NCBI RefSeq assembly: GCF_900176565.1
Contig: NZ_FXEH01000004.1
Coordinates: 1 to 64,000, forward strand
Source: Thalassobacillus devorans
GTDB taxonomy: Bacteria > Bacillota > Bacilli > Bacillales > Halobacillaceae
Length of the DNA stretch: 64,000 nucleotides
Direction: 5' to 3'
Each line of letters begins with the position of its first letter. The first letter of the stretch is position 1. Under the pieces are notes generated by a model. The model ran no database searches. It had not been told where the DNA came from and saw only the letters and a list, made by a program, of their open reading frames with translations. The position numbers and the translations under genes were made by a program. This document shows positions 17,647 through 27,971 of this stretch, piece after piece.

Positions 17647-17804
17647 GGTTACACAGGAGTTTTACCGTTTTCCTTTGGTTTCAAGTTTAGATATTACACG
17701 GAAGGTGTATATCATGGAAGGCAAGATGAGAGAAGTGGCTGGGTTACTATGGTATAGTAGATGATAGTTCGTGTTTCGAAATAAATTAACTGGAGGGGAG
17801 CTGT

Positions 17805-19223
17805 ATGGGCAAGTTGCCATCAAAATGGCTGGTTGTCGTTTCCGTTTTATTTGGAACTTTCACGGTCATATTGAATAACAGCATGCTGAATCCGACGCTT
17901 CCCCGATTCATGGAAATTTTTGATGCTAATGCGGTAGATGTCGGCTGGATGCTGACAATTTTTATGGTTTCCATGGGGATGACAATGCCTCTTACGGGGT
18001 ATTTTGGAGACCGGTTCGGCAAGAAGAAAGTATATTTGATTGGCCTCAGTGTCTTCATTATCGGGTCGATTGCCGGTTCGCTCGCTCCGTCGTTAGGCAT
18101 GATTATCGTCGCCCGGGCAATTCAGGGGATGGCAGGCGGTCTAATGATGCCGATAGCGATGGCACTGATTTTCAATGCTTTTCCTAGGGATGAACGGGGG
18201 CTGGCTGTCGGTATCTACGGAATCTCTGTCATGGTCGCTCCAGCCATCGGTCCGACGATCGGCGGGGTTATCATCGAGTTCTTCGCCTGGCAGTGGCTGT
18301 TTTTATTCAACATACCGTTCGGCTTGCTTGGCATATTGTTATCGAGCAAGTATTTGAAACCGACCGAGACAAAGCCGGATCTGAAATTCGATGCAGGCGG
18401 CTTTGTGATCGTCACTACGGGGATTGGTGCCATCCTTTATGCACTTGGAAGAGGGAGGACGCTGGAATTACTGCTGTCTCCTGTGAGTATGGTACTAATC
18501 ATCGGAGGTATCCTGGCGTTAGTGGCTTTCGTTTTTTATGAAAACCGCCAGGAACAGCCGTTATTGAACCTATCTGTATTCAAGGTGCCAACGTATTCGG
18601 TATCGATTCTTGTTACATCAGCGGCCTCGATCGGTCTTTTCTCCGGTATTTTCTTATTGCCATTATTGATTCAGAATGTCTATGGGTTAGGGGAGATCAA
18701 AACAGGCCTTCTGTTTCTGCCGGCTGCAGCGGCCAGTGGATTATTCATGTCGATTGGTGGAAGGCTGCTTGATAAAAAAGGGCCGAAGTTCGTCGTTCCT
18801 CCCGGCCTTGCCATCATGGCAGTAGCAACCCTGGGGTTAAGTTTTCTGAGCCTTGATACGCCATATTGGTGGATATTAGTATTGAATACGATCCGAGGTC
18901 TTGGAATGGGGATGGGGAACATGCCCGCCACGACATCCGGTATGAACGCAATCCCGGAACATCTCGTAGCACAGGGTTCTGCGATGAACAATATCTTACG
19001 GCAGATATCATCTTCGTTAGGGATCGTTTTCTTCTCCATTTATTATGAAGTAAGACGTGCAGCGATTGCGACCTCGCCCGATTTGGATATGCAGGCAGCA
19101 ACCTTGCAGACACTTAATGAGGCTTTTCTCGTATCCGCAGTCATATTGATCATTGCGATTCCATTTTCTTTCATCTTAAAGGGTGTGGAAAGTGATAAAA
19201 AGGAAAGCCAGGAAAACAATTAA
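17805..19223 (+). CDS. MFS drug exporter, DHA2 (EmrB/QacA) family
   Basis: This 472-aa protein has about 14 hydrophobic helices, the count of the DHA2 proton-drug antiporter group. Motif A appears as GYFGDRFGKKKVYLIG at about residues 65-80, and motif C as GPTIGG near 150. The N-terminal SMLNPTLPRF block is also typical. Substrates cannot be told from sequence. The ATG at 17805 follows GGAGGGGAG. A possible extended -10, TGGTATAGT, lies at 17750-17758. The gene stands alone and ends at a terminator shared with the convergent acetyltransferase gene. Confidence 0.87.
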   Translation: MGKLPSKWLVVVSVLFGTFTVILNNSMLNPTLPRFMEIFDANAVDVGWMLTIFMVSMGMTMPLTGYFGDRFGKKKVYLIGLSVFIIGSIAGSLAPSLGMIIVARAIQGMAGGLMMPIAMALIFNAFPRDERGLAVGIYGISVMVAPAIGPTIGGVIIEFFAWQWLFLFNIPFGLLGILLSSKYLKPTETKPDLKFDAGGFVIVTTGIGAILYALGRGRTLELLLSPVSMVLIIGGILALVAFVFYENRQEQPLLNLSVFKVPTYSVSILVTSAASIGLFSGIFLLPLLIQNVYGLGEIKTGLLFLPAAAASGLFMSIGGRLLDKKGPKFVVPPGLAIMAVATLGLSFLSLDTPYWWILVLNTIRGLGMGMGNMPATTSGMNAIPEHLVAQGSAMNNILRQISSSLGIVFFSIYYEVRRAAIATSPDLDMQAATLQTLNEAFLVSAVILIIAIPFSFILKGVESDKKESQENN

Positions 19224-19265
19224 CGCCTCGACTCAGCTTAAAGAGCTGAGCAGAGGCGTTTTTTA
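19221..19265. terminator. Bidirectional terminator between MFS and GNAT genes
   Basis: AACGCCTCGACTCAGCT and AGCTGAGCAGAGGCGTT form a long stem around a short loop, with T runs on both sides. It serves the two convergent genes. Confidence 0.85.
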
Positions 19266-19799
19266 CTTTATCCATTCATAGTCTAGCAGTCCATACAGGT
19301 GCATATCGAATGCTTGTCCGTCGCGAAGGAGGAATTCCCGGTGGGTGCCTTCTTTTTTGAAGCCGAGTTTTTCGTACATGGAGATGGCAGGCTGGTTATA
19401 GGAAAATACCGTCAACTGAAGACGGTGGAGGTTGCATTCATAAAAGGCGAAATCGATCAGTAATTGCATCGCCTCCATGCCGTAACCTTTTCCCTGATAT
19501 TCTTCATCGCCGATGGCAATGCTGACCCAGCCGTTTCGATGAATCCATAAGATGCTTTCTAATTCCACATATCCGACAAATTCATTGCTTTCATTCCGAA
19601 TCGAAAAGGTGTATTGGTTGTTAGACTCATTGGACTCTTGGAGCCATGACTCCAACTGGTCCATTGTTCTCGGGGCTGCTGGCAATGCGTCAAACAGGCG
19701 GGAGAAATTAGAGTTGTGATACCAGTCTGCTATCGCCTCGAGGTCTTCCTTGGTCACCTGTGTCAGTCTCACCCGTTTTCCTTGTAATAAAGTCTTCAT
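19263..19799 (-). CDS. GNAT N-acetyltransferase (RimJ/RimL-like)
   Basis: A GNAT fold is indicated by the acetyl-CoA loop EYQGKGYGMEAM and the C-terminal NQPAISMYEKLGFKKEG motif of the RimJ/RimL-like branch. The product from ATG 19799 is 178 aa, with AAAGGGGGA nine bases upstream; an in-frame TTG 24 nt earlier is rejected because it precedes the ribosome binding site. The substrate is unknown; relatives acetylate ribosomal proteins, spermidine or antibiotics. Confidence 0.8.
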   Translation of the reverse strand: MKTLLQGKRVRLTQVTKEDLEAIADWYHNSNFSRLFDALPAAPRTMDQLESWLQESNESNNQYTFSIRNESNEFVGYVELESILWIHRNGWVSIAIGDEEYQGKGYGMEAMQLLIDFAFYECNLHRLQLTVFSYNQPAISMYEKLGFKKEGTHREFLLRDGQAFDMHLYGLLDYEWIK

Positions 19800-19820
19800 C
19801 GTTATGTATCCCCCTTTAAA

Positions 19821-19848
19821 CAAAAAGAAGCCTGTTAAAAAACAGGCC
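19821..19848 (-). terminator. Intrinsic terminator after ydiK
   Basis: GCCTGTT and AACAGGC pair around a short T-rich loop; read on the minus strand the stem is followed by TTCTTTTTG. It closes the ydiL-ydiK pair. Confidence 0.75.
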
Positions 19849-19856
19849 TCGTGTTG

Positions 19857-20057
19857 TTATTTCTTATTTGAATTTTTCAGCCTGATGTGCAGATTAAATA
19901 ACCGGATCGAAACGGCAAAATCAAAAGTGGCCAGAATAGCCAGAAAGATCGTAATGAAATTCCAGATCGTATCATCGACACTTTGTGCCGCTATATAGGT
20001 GAAAACCAATCCCATTATAAAATAAAGGAAGGCCATGAATAGCGGTGATGTTCTCAT
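19857..20057 (-). CDS. ydiK: YdiK-like small membrane protein (DUF4305)
   Basis: The 66-aa protein has two membrane helices, at about residues 6-24 and 31-50, and a basic tail. It overlaps the CPBP protease gene by four bases and lies at the place of ydiK between rex and groESL in B. subtilis, so the name rests on synteny, size and topology. Function is unknown. Confidence 0.75.
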   Translation of the reverse strand: MRTSPLFMAFLYFIMGLVFTYIAAQSVDDTIWNFITIFLAILATFDFAVSIRLFNLHIRLKNSNKK

Positions 20058-20773
20058 AGTAAGAAGCCTCCAAAAATGGTTTGTAGCTGGTCAAATTGGT
20101 CCTGCATCCGTTTGAAATCTTCTTCCGACAGGCTGTATTGTCCAATGACCACAACGGTATTCATTGCCATGTGGGCAATGATCGGGGTGATGATGCTTTT
20201 CGTTTTCACATACAAGTAAGCGAAGACGATCCCCATTGCCGTGTATACTACCATATGGGTGAAATCAAAGTGGGAAGCGGCGAATGCCACTGCCGATACG
20301 AGCACTGCCACAATAAAGTTCGACCGTTTATAAATCGTACCGAAAATGATTTTACGGAAAATGATTTCCTCTAAAATCGGTGCGAATAAGACCATGACGA
20401 TGATGAACACCGGTGACATACGGGCGAACTCCATCAGGTCCTGTGTATTTTCAGATCCCGGCTTGATGCCAAAGACAAATGTTTCAATTAGAATCGCAAT
20501 CATTTGTGCGAAATAAGCAAGGAACACCCCAAGGAACGACCATAACGCGATGTTTCCTGCACTGGAACGCTCCCGCTGCAAGGAAGCTTGTTTCATATCC
20601 GGCTTCAATAAGAATAGAATGATTAAAGTGGCGATAAAAAAGCTGAACACCGCCCAGCTTGTAATCGCTATGCCCTTATCGAGGCCAACTGCCATCAGGA
20701 GCGGTACTCCTACAATAGATGATAACTGTGCTGCAATATATATAGCGATAATATACCAATATCTATTTGGCAA
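20054..20773 (-). CDS. ydiL: CPBP-family intramembrane metalloprotease (YdiL-like)
   Basis: CPBP/CAAX proteins are membrane-embedded proteases or related proteins. This 239-aa protein has about seven to eight helices and the family motifs EEIIFR at about residues 137-142, a FAASHFDFTH segment, and HMAMNTVVV near the C terminus. The start is a TTG at 20773 with AAAGGAG ten bases upstream. It is co-oriented with and overlaps ydiK, and stands divergent from groESL as in B. subtilis. The substrate is unknown. Confidence 0.85.
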   Translation of the reverse strand: MPNRYWYIIAIYIAAQLSSIVGVPLLMAVGLDKGIAITSWAVFSFFIATLIILFLLKPDMKQASLQRERSSAGNIALWSFLGVFLAYFAQMIAILIETFVFGIKPGSENTQDLMEFARMSPVFIIVMVLFAPILEEIIFRKIIFGTIYKRSNFIVAVLVSAVAFAASHFDFTHMVVYTAMGIVFAYLYVKTKSIITPIIAHMAMNTVVVIGQYSLSEEDFKRMQDQFDQLQTIFGGFLL

Positions 20774-20906
20774 AATCGAACGACTCCTTTACGTACAATT
20801 TCGGTCACTCTCCGTATTTTAACACAGTTTGAAAAGCCCGCGTAACAATAAGGATTTACCCGACATTTTTCACCAATCTTTTTCGAAAAAAATTTACACT
20901 TCTTAC

Positions 20907-20938
20907 TTGCAAAATAAAATGTGATTGATTATTATAAT
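20907..20938 (+). promoter_or_regulatory. Sigma-A promoter of groESL
   Basis: TTGCAA at 20907-20912 is followed after 17 bases by TATTAT at 20930-20935; an overlapping TATAAT lies at 20933-20938. This strong vegetative promoter sits directly before the CIRCE operator. Confidence 0.75.
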
Positions 20939-20945
20939 AATTGTG

Positions 20946-20972
20946 TTAGCACTCAAGAATGTCGAGTGCTAA
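20946..20972 (+). promoter_or_regulatory. CIRCE operator (HrcA binding site)
   Basis: TTAGCACTC-N9-GAGTGCTAA is a perfect CIRCE inverted repeat. HrcA bound here represses groESL until heat shock. It lies between the promoter and groES. Confidence 0.98.
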
Positions 20973-21016
20973 TAAATTGATAAATGAATAGAATCACATT
21001 GAGGAGGGTGTCCGAA

Positions 21017-21301
21017 TTGTTAAAACCACTTGGTGATCGTATTGTGATTGAATTTGTAAAACAGGAAGAAAAAACTGCGAGCGGAATCGTACTTCCAGAC
21101 TCCGCGAAGGAAAAACCTCAAGAAGGTAAAGTAGTAGCGGTAGGATCTGGACGAGTTACCGATAATGGCGAAAAAGTAGCGCTTGAAGTTGCTCAAGGCG
21201 ACCATGTCATCTACTCTAAATTCGCAGGAACAGAAGTTAAGTATGAAGGCAAAGAATACTTAGTGATTCGCGAAAGCGACGTATTGGCTGTCATTCAGTA
21301 A
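21017..21301 (+). CDS. groES: Co-chaperonin GroES
   Basis: GroES is the heptameric 10-kDa lid of the GroEL chamber. The 94-aa product starts [12 protein letters not shown] after the initiator, has the mobile loop [18 protein letters not shown] at about residues 16-33 and ends with the usual [10 protein letters not shown] segment. The start is TTG at 21017: GGAGG lies about nine bases before it, and no GroES begins at the upstream ATG 20984. It is transcribed with groEL from a CIRCE-controlled promoter. Confidence 0.97.
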   Translation: MLKPLGDRIVIEFVKQEEKTASGIVLPDSAKEKPQEGKVVAVGSGRVTDNGEKVALEVAQGDHVIYSKFAGTEVKYEGKEYLVIRESDVLAVIQ

Positions 21302-21346
21302 TTCCTTAAGTTTCAAATAAAATACGTACAGATTCAAGTTTGATAA

Positions 21347-22999
<1,653 letters not shown>

Positions 23000-23083
23000 T
23001 AACGCCCGAAACCCTTTCAACATAGGGTTTGAGAACAACTTGACTGGATTTTGATTGGTTTTAAAAATCGTTTAATAAATTTA

Positions 23084-23126
23084 AAAGCCTCTCAAGAGTA
23101 TAAAACTCTTGAGAGGCTTTTCTTTT
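23084..23126. terminator. Terminator after groEL, probably bidirectional
   Basis: AAAAGCCTCTCAAGAGT and ACTCTTGAGAGGCTTTT form a long perfect stem flanked by T-rich sequence on both strands. A weaker hairpin without a T run (AAACCCT/AGGGTTT, 23009-23030) precedes it. The distal arm abuts the stop codon of the small minus-strand ORF. Confidence 0.85.
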
Positions 23127-23259
23127 AATGGGTAGCAGTTATTAACTTGCCAATCTCTCCCAATAACTTTTTGGAATAATTGAAGTTCAAGCTGTCATGT
23201 TTTTGTGCACACTTACATTCATGGGGTGGCTTCATGATACTTTTGACAAACATTCTCAT
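23125..23259 (-). CDS. Small conserved-looking ORF with CxC-x3-H segment, function unknown
   Basis: A 44-codon ORF on the minus strand begins at ATG 23259, eight bases after GGAG, and ends at TAA 23125-23127 against the groEL terminator. The predicted peptide is basic, with MKPPHECKCAQKHD at about residues 9-22; the H-x2-C-x-C-x4-H spacing could bind a metal. No membrane helix is visible. It lies between groEL and the spore coat operon, facing away from the latter. I do not recognise a family. The ribosome binding site and the fit to the terminator are the arguments that it is real. Confidence 0.45.
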   Translation of the reverse strand: MRMFVKSIMKPPHECKCAQKHDSLNFNYSKKLLGEIGKLITATH

Positions 23260-23332
23260 CACTCCAACATTTAATAATGACTACTTTAATTATAATTCGA
23301 CTAAGGAGGACAAATTTCCTTCTTTAATTAGG

Positions 23333-23362
23333 GTATAGGACGACCTTTCGTGTACATACAAT
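23333..23362 (+). promoter_or_regulatory. Sigma-E-type promoter of cotJABC
   Basis: CATACAAT at 23355-23362 is a perfect sigma-E -10 element, and GTATAGG at 23333-23339, 15 bases upstream, is a reasonable sigma-E -35. cotJABC of B. subtilis is transcribed by mother-cell sigma-E, which agrees. Confidence 0.65.
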
Positions 23363-23394
23363 TGCAATAGTCTCCGTTAAGGAAGGTGATGATG

Positions 23395-23619
23395 ATGTAC
23401 ACCCAGCAGAAATGCTATCGACCTTTCCATAGTCCGATGGATCCCTGCCCTCTAAGGGAAATCAAATGCTATTCTACCCCGCCAAATCTATACATGCCCT
23501 ACCAGCCGCCGGGATTACAACAGTTCGACCCCCGGGTTGCACTAAGAAAAGGGACATTATGGCCAGCTTTATTTGATCCTTACCCGAAAAAGAAGCCCTA
23601 CAGAGAGGAGGGGAAATAA
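23395..23619 (+). CDS. cotJA: Spore coat-associated protein CotJA
   Basis: CotJA is a small inner spore coat component made in the mother cell. The product of about 74 aa is rich in Pro, Tyr and Cys and carries PPNLYMPYQPPGLQQFDP and KGTLWPALFDPY, both CotJA hallmarks. Four consecutive possible start codons (GTG, ATG, ATG, ATG from 23386) follow GGAAGG at 23381; the last ATG at 23395 has the best spacing. The stop overlaps the cotJB start by one base. Confidence 0.92.
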   Translation: MYTQQKCYRPFHSPMDPCPLREIKCYSTPPNLYMPYQPPGLQQFDPRVALRKGTLWPALFDPYPKKKPYREEGK

Positions 23620-23879
23620 TGGCGACCATCCCTCCTGAATATTACCACCAGATGGAGGCAATTCAGGCCGTGGACTTTGTATTAGTGGAATTAACCTTAT
23701 ATTTAGATACTCATCCAAATGATCAGGATGCAATCGAACAGTTCAATGCCTGCGCCCGGGAAAGTCGCAGGCTGAAAAAGAATTTTGAACAACAGTTCGG
23801 TCCGTTGATGCAGTATGGAAAAAGCTATTCCGGTGTACCATGGCAATGGAAAGATAGCCCCTGGCCATGGCAAGTATAA
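23619..23879 (+). CDS. cotJB: Spore coat protein CotJB
   Basis: CotJB works with CotJA and CotJC in the inner coat. The 86-aa product has a helical N-terminal half with MEAIQAVDFVLVELTLYLDTHP at family positions (about 12-33, in two blocks) and a C-terminal aromatic WPWQ ending typical of CotJB. It starts at the ATG overlapping the cotJA stop (TAATG) and precedes cotJC by about 30 nt. Confidence 0.92.
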   Translation: MATIPPEYYHQMEAIQAVDFVLVELTLYLDTHPNDQDAIEQFNACARESRRLKKNFEQQFGPLMQYGKSYSGVPWQWKDSPWPWQV

Positions 23880-23909
23880 AAAAATTTTAAGCGGAGGTGA
23901 TTCTTTGTC

Positions 23910-24479
23910 ATGTGGTATTACGAGAAAAAGCTACAATACCCGGTCAAGGTCAGCAACTGTAATCCTCGTCTAGCCAAGTATTTGATCGAGCAGTATGGAG
24001 GTGCCGATGGGGAATTGGCCGCTGCTTTACGTTACCTGAACCAGCGTTATTCCATCCCTGACAAGGTTATTGGGTTATTGACAGATATAGGGACAGAAGA
24101 GTTCGCCCATTTAGAAATGATTGCAACAATGGTCTATAAATTAACGAAAGACGCAACACCGGAACAGATGAAAGAAGCTGGATTAGGAGCTCATTACGCC
24201 GATCATGATAATGCTTTATTCTATCAGAATGCGGCTGGAGTCCCATGGACAGCAACTTATATTCAAGCAAAAGGCGACCCGATAGCAGATCTATATGAGG
24301 ATATCGCGGCAGAAGAAAAAGCACGCGCAACTTACCAGTGGATCATCAATATGTCAGATGATCCTGATTTGAATGATGGTCTAGCATTTTTAAGAGAACG
24401 GGAGATTGTCCACTCCCTGCGTTTCCGGGAATCCGTTGAGATACTTAAAGAAGAACGGGATAAGAAACAATTCTTCTAA
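23910..24479 (+). CDS. cotJC: CotJC, manganese catalase-family spore coat protein
   Basis: CotJC belongs to the dinuclear manganese catalase family and may protect the spore from peroxide. The 189-aa ferritin-like protein starts MWYYEKKLQYPVKV and carries the paired E-x2-H metal motifs as EEFAHLEM at about residues 68-75 and EREIVHSLRF near 163-172. The ATG at 23910 follows GGAGGTGA. It is the last gene of cotJABC; an insertion sequence begins only eight bases after its stop codon, so any native terminator is lost or replaced. Confidence 0.93.
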   Translation: MWYYEKKLQYPVKVSNCNPRLAKYLIEQYGGADGELAAALRYLNQRYSIPDKVIGLLTDIGTEEFAHLEMIATMVYKLTKDATPEQMKEAGLGAHYADHDNALFYQNAAGVPWTATYIQAKGDPIADLYEDIAAEEKARATYQWIINMSDDPDLNDGLAFLREREIVHSLRFRESVEILKEERDKKQFF

Positions 24480-24507
24480 GCAAAAAGGGGCTGTCCCAAA
24501 AGTCTCT

Positions 24508-26169
24508 TTAAAATGAAAAAACCACGAAGAAATTGATTTTTCTTCGTGGTTTTTTCGTGGTGAGTTTATTTCCCCAGTGAAACAGGCGGTTCCACTCCGC
24601 CTGTTTCAGGAAGTTGTGGGCGATGGCGACCAGCCCAAACTCTATATTCATCGATGCCCCGGAGAGAAAATCTCCGGAACGACCGATTGCCTTTGATATG
24701 ACCGAACACACTTTCCACCTCAACTTTTCGTTTGGCGTAGATTTGTGCTCCTTCGTCACACCAAAGGCTTTCCCTTGCTTCCTTCTTCAGTTGTTCATAT
24801 GCCGGGTTATAGTAAACACGCCGGTTTCCTTTTGCTTTCGTGCATTTTTCTTTTATAGGGCACCCGGTACACGCTTCACATTCATAGACCTTGAAGGCTC
24901 GCGTGTATCCGTACCTATCGGTACGGTGAGAATGGAATTGAAAAGGGACCTTTCGTCCATTCGGACAAATATAATAATCCCCTTCTTCCTTGTACTCCAG
25001 TTCATAACCTGGCTTGGGTCTTTCTTGAACGAACGAGACTGCTCTTTTCGCATCGTGTTATAGGGAATGAGTGTATCAAACCCTTCCTTCTTTGCGTATT
25101 TGTAATTGGTTTCTCCGCCATAACCTCCATCAGCGACAATTGTGTTGGGGAACGGAAGATCTGCAGCCTGCAGCTTTTGAAAATGCGGTTCAAAACAACG
25201 GGTATCTGTTGGACGCTGATGGATCGAGTAGCCGATGATGAATTGATTCTCTGTTCCTGCCTGCACATTATAACCCGGTTTCAGTTGCCCATTCTTCATA
25301 TGATCTTCTTTCATTCGCATAAAGGTGGCATCCGTGTCTGTCTTAGAATAACTGTTCCGGTCACCGAAGGTGGCCAGCTGGTTTTCATACTTTTTTAAAC
25401 GAGGTAGGTAGTCCTGGCTCAACGTTTTATAGATACGTCGTTTGGCGCGGAATACTTCCTTTTTTTCTTTCTTCTTTACCTTATCAGCTTCCTCTTCGAC
25501 CGCCTTTTCCGCCTGTTCCACCTGAGCTTCTACCTGCTCGACAACTTTTTCAAATTGCCGGAAGTTACTCGCTTGGCAGGAGATTCCTCATTAGTAAGTA
25601 TGTTTTCGTCTAACTCAATAGCTTCTTCAATATCCGCGAAAGTTTGATCCAACTTTTCCTGTAAGTTTTTTTCGTAACGTTGGACGGATTTTTTCCACAC
25701 AAATGTATACTTATTGGCATTTGCCTCTATTTTTGTTCCATCAAGGAAATAATTGTCCATGGATATGTACTCTTGATCGATCAGAAGCTTAATCAACTCA
25801 GTAAATAAAGGTTCAATAATTGCTTTCATCCGTTCGGAACGGAACCGGTTGATGGTTCGGAAATCTGGTGACTGTTGGCCGGCCAGCCACATCATCGGCA
25901 GATGTTCTCGAAGAGCTTTGGCGATTTCGCGGCAGGAATAGATTTTTTGCGTGTAGGGCGTATAAGATAACTTTTGTCATCATTTTGGGATGATAGGAGC
26001 TCCGACCGCCGCCTTGATATTGAGAGAAAAAGATGTCATCGTTGACCTGTTCCACCATGGCATGAATGACACGGACCACATGGTCCTCAGGAATTAAATC
26101 ACTGAAGTCCATTGGTAGAACCAATTGCCCCATGTTATAATCAATGAAAGTAGCTGAAGAGTTACTCAT
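24508..26169 (-). pseudogene. IS1182-family transposase, four frameshifts
   Basis: The reading starts at MSNSSATFIDYNMGQLVLP (ATG 26169) and shows the IS1182 DDE transposase in order, including MDNYFLDGTKIEANANKYT, TDTDATFMRMKEDHMKNGQ and, at the end, VFGHIKGNRSFRRFSLRG. One-base frameshifts are needed near 25957 (extra base in a G run), 25560, 25001 and 24645. The protein cannot be made intact. An in-frame ORF extending upstream to 26340 is not part of the transposase. Confidence 0.88.
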
Positions 26170-26211
26170 AAAAAAAGAAGGTTTTTGTATTGTTGATTGC
26201 CAATTTGGGCA

Positions 26212-26315
26212 GGGAAACGATGAGACTCCTACGGGAGAGGCAAGACTGACGAGGCCCCGCAGGGCGAAGCCCGAGGAGACTTGTCGTCTTCCCCGTGGAA
26301 AGGGAATCGTTTCCC
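26212..26315. repeat. Structured GC-rich palindromic element near right end of the IS
   Basis: GGGAAACGAT at 26212-26221 is repeated inverted as ATCGTTTCCC at 26306-26315, enclosing internal palindromes such as GGCCCCGCAGGGCGAAGCCC-like stems. The string GACTCCTACGGGA followed by GACGAGGCCCCGC resembles, from memory, a hairpin-rich element repeated in many Bacillus genomes and often mis-annotated as a protein ending in PRRAKPEE. It lies between the IS end and the transposase start. Confidence 0.6.
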
Positions 26316-26486
26316 AGCCCCACTTTTCCAGTATCAACAATAATGAAAAAAGGCTGCCCCTATAAGTCTCTTATAGACTTATGGGACAGCCCCTTAAGCT
26401 TGTAGAAAAACACGGGGTTTCTCTACAAGCGGAGCAGACGTATGTCTGCTTTCCTCTTCCCTTTATATTGGGGAGGCACCTTTCCT

Positions 26487-27374
26487 TTAACTTTCTTCTG
26501 CTGCCAGGGCATCTGCTTTTGTTTTGTGGACCGTGCCAAATGGATGCACAGGCGGTGCATAGATGGCATACAGCTTCATTGGTGTCTGGCCGATGTTGGT
26601 AATATTATGCCATTTTCCGGCTGGTACCATGATGGCATAATCATCCTCGACATACGCTTCAAAATCTAAATTGTCTTGACTATCTCCCATTTGTACCCGG
26701 CCTTCCCCCTGTTCCAAGCGTAAAAATTGATCTTCATTCGGATGGACTTCCAGGCCGATATCATCGCCGACATCTATGCTCATCAGAGTTACTTGAAAGT
26801 TTTCCCCGGTCCATATCGCTGTCCGGAACGTATCATTGTTGAGTGTTGCCTCTTCGATATCAACCACATATGGTTCCCCGCCAAAGTCTGTTGTTTCTTG
26901 ACGACTGTCTCCATTTGCTGCGAACTGTCCCGCTTGCTCCATATGCCTGATTTCGTCCTGGCATGCTCGTAGAAATGCGTGACCTGCCGCAGTTTGAGGG
27001 GAATGGTAATAATAAGATCTCATCGCTTCGTAATTCTCTGCTTCTATCTCGGAAGCTTTTCGCACGCCCTCCTGATACGAGTGGAACGTGATTTTTTCAG
27101 TTTCATATTCTGGCAGTGTCCCGCTAAGTCGGGCATACAATTCAGTGAAGTGCTGTAAATGCGTGCGCTCTTCTTCTAATGCCTGCAATAAAGCCGCTTG
27201 TTCCTGCTGACCTGTTGCTTTTCCTGATAGGCGATGGTATAGGTTGATGGTTTTCGCTTTTCTTTTGATCGCATCGAGGAGCGCCGTCGTTTCGTTACTG
27301 TCGCTTCTATTCCATTGGTGCATCTGAAAGATGCCATAATATGGGTTGGCATACATATAAGAACCATTGTACAT
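26487..27374 (-). CDS. Ferritin-like domain fused to a cupin
   Basis: The 295-aa protein has two parts. Residues about 25-155 form a helical ferritin-like domain with two E-x2-H motifs (EEERTH near 72-77 and DEIRHM near 136-141). Residues about 165-290 form a cupin with EVHPNEDQFLRLEQGEGRV and PAGKWHNI, the sequence type of the mannose-6-phosphate-isomerase-like cupins common in Bacillaceae. Start is ATG 27374, nine bases after AAAGGA; upstream in-frame starts precede this site. The cupin is usually a stand-alone protein, so the fusion is unusual. A metal- or oxidant-related role is plausible but unproven. Confidence 0.75.
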   Translation of the reverse strand: MYNGSYMYANPYYGIFQMHQWNRSDSNETTALLDAIKRKAKTINLYHRLSGKATGQQEQAALLQALEEERTHLQHFTELYARLSGTLPEYETEKITFHSYQEGVRKASEIEAENYEAMRSYYYHSPQTAAGHAFLRACQDEIRHMEQAGQFAANGDSRQETTDFGGEPYVVDIEEATLNNDTFRTAIWTGENFQVTLMSIDVGDDIGLEVHPNEDQFLRLEQGEGRVQMGDSQDNLDFEAYVEDDYAIMVPAGKWHNITNIGQTPMKLYAIYAPPVHPFGTVHKTKADALAAEES

Positions 27375-27552
27375 TACTCTCATTCCTTTCCGGGGATTCA
27401 CAACCATATCTATGCAATAAGATGGCGAAAAGGGAATAAATCTGGAAAAGGTAGGAATTATGGCCCAGAAGAAGAATTAGTATAAAACTGGTAAGCCATG
27501 ACCATTCCATTTCGGAAGTTGCGGTTAATCGCATGTGAAAGGAGAAAGGATT

Positions 27553-27948
27553 ATGAAGTTAATTGATTTAAGTGTACCTTTAAGTCCTGCGGTAAAAGAG
27601 CCGCTTCCCCCATCGATCACCTATCACTCCCATGAAGAGGGAGCAGTGCAAGGCGCTCAGATTCTTGGAATAGAGAAAGAAGCCTTTCGCGACGGTAAAG
27701 CATGGGGAACCGAAACAGTGACAGCCAACACCCATGCCGGAACCCACGTCGATGCGCCGTGGCATTATGGCGAAACATCAGAAGGAAAGCCGACAAGGAC
27801 GATTGATGAAATGCCGCTGGAATGGTTTTATGGAGATGACGTCCTGTTTGACTTCAGCAGCCATCCACCAGGCTATGAAATTTCATCAAAGGACCTGAAA
27901 CAGCAGCTGAAGGAAATGGACTATACCTTAAAGCCCTATGATACATAA
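27553..27948 (+). pseudogene. Cyclase/kynurenine formamidase-family protein, 3' end lost at IS
   Basis: The N-terminal 131 residues match metal-dependent cyclase-family hydrolases (KLIDLSVPLSPAVKEPLPP, then the metal motif HAGTHVDAPWHYG at about 66-78). The frame stops after LKPYDT, where full-length homologues continue for 70-100 residues with the rest of the active site. The break is at the left end of the IS3-family element. ATG 27553 follows AAAGGAG. The missing part does not resume on the other side of the element. Confidence 0.8.
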
Positions 27949-27971
27949 TATGGACAGTTTATAAAAAAGGT

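Larger units (their letters stand above)
24487..26393 (-). mobile_element. IS1182-family insertion sequence, decayed
   Basis: An element of about 1.9 kb is bounded by inverted repeats GGGGCTGTCCCA-x-AAGTCT at 24487 and, reversed, at 26375-26393. It encodes a single IS1182-type transposase on the minus strand, broken by four frameshifts. A hairpin of 'ACCACGAAGAAA' type near the left end (24521-24553) probably terminates the transposase transcript. Near the right end is a long structured element. It lies right after cotJC. Confidence 0.88.

Noticed and set aside
26144..26365. 73-codon frame ending in a Pro/Arg-rich PRRAKPEE-type sequence
   Set aside because: It runs through the structured palindromic element near the IS end; this peptide is a familiar mis-annotation of that repeat.
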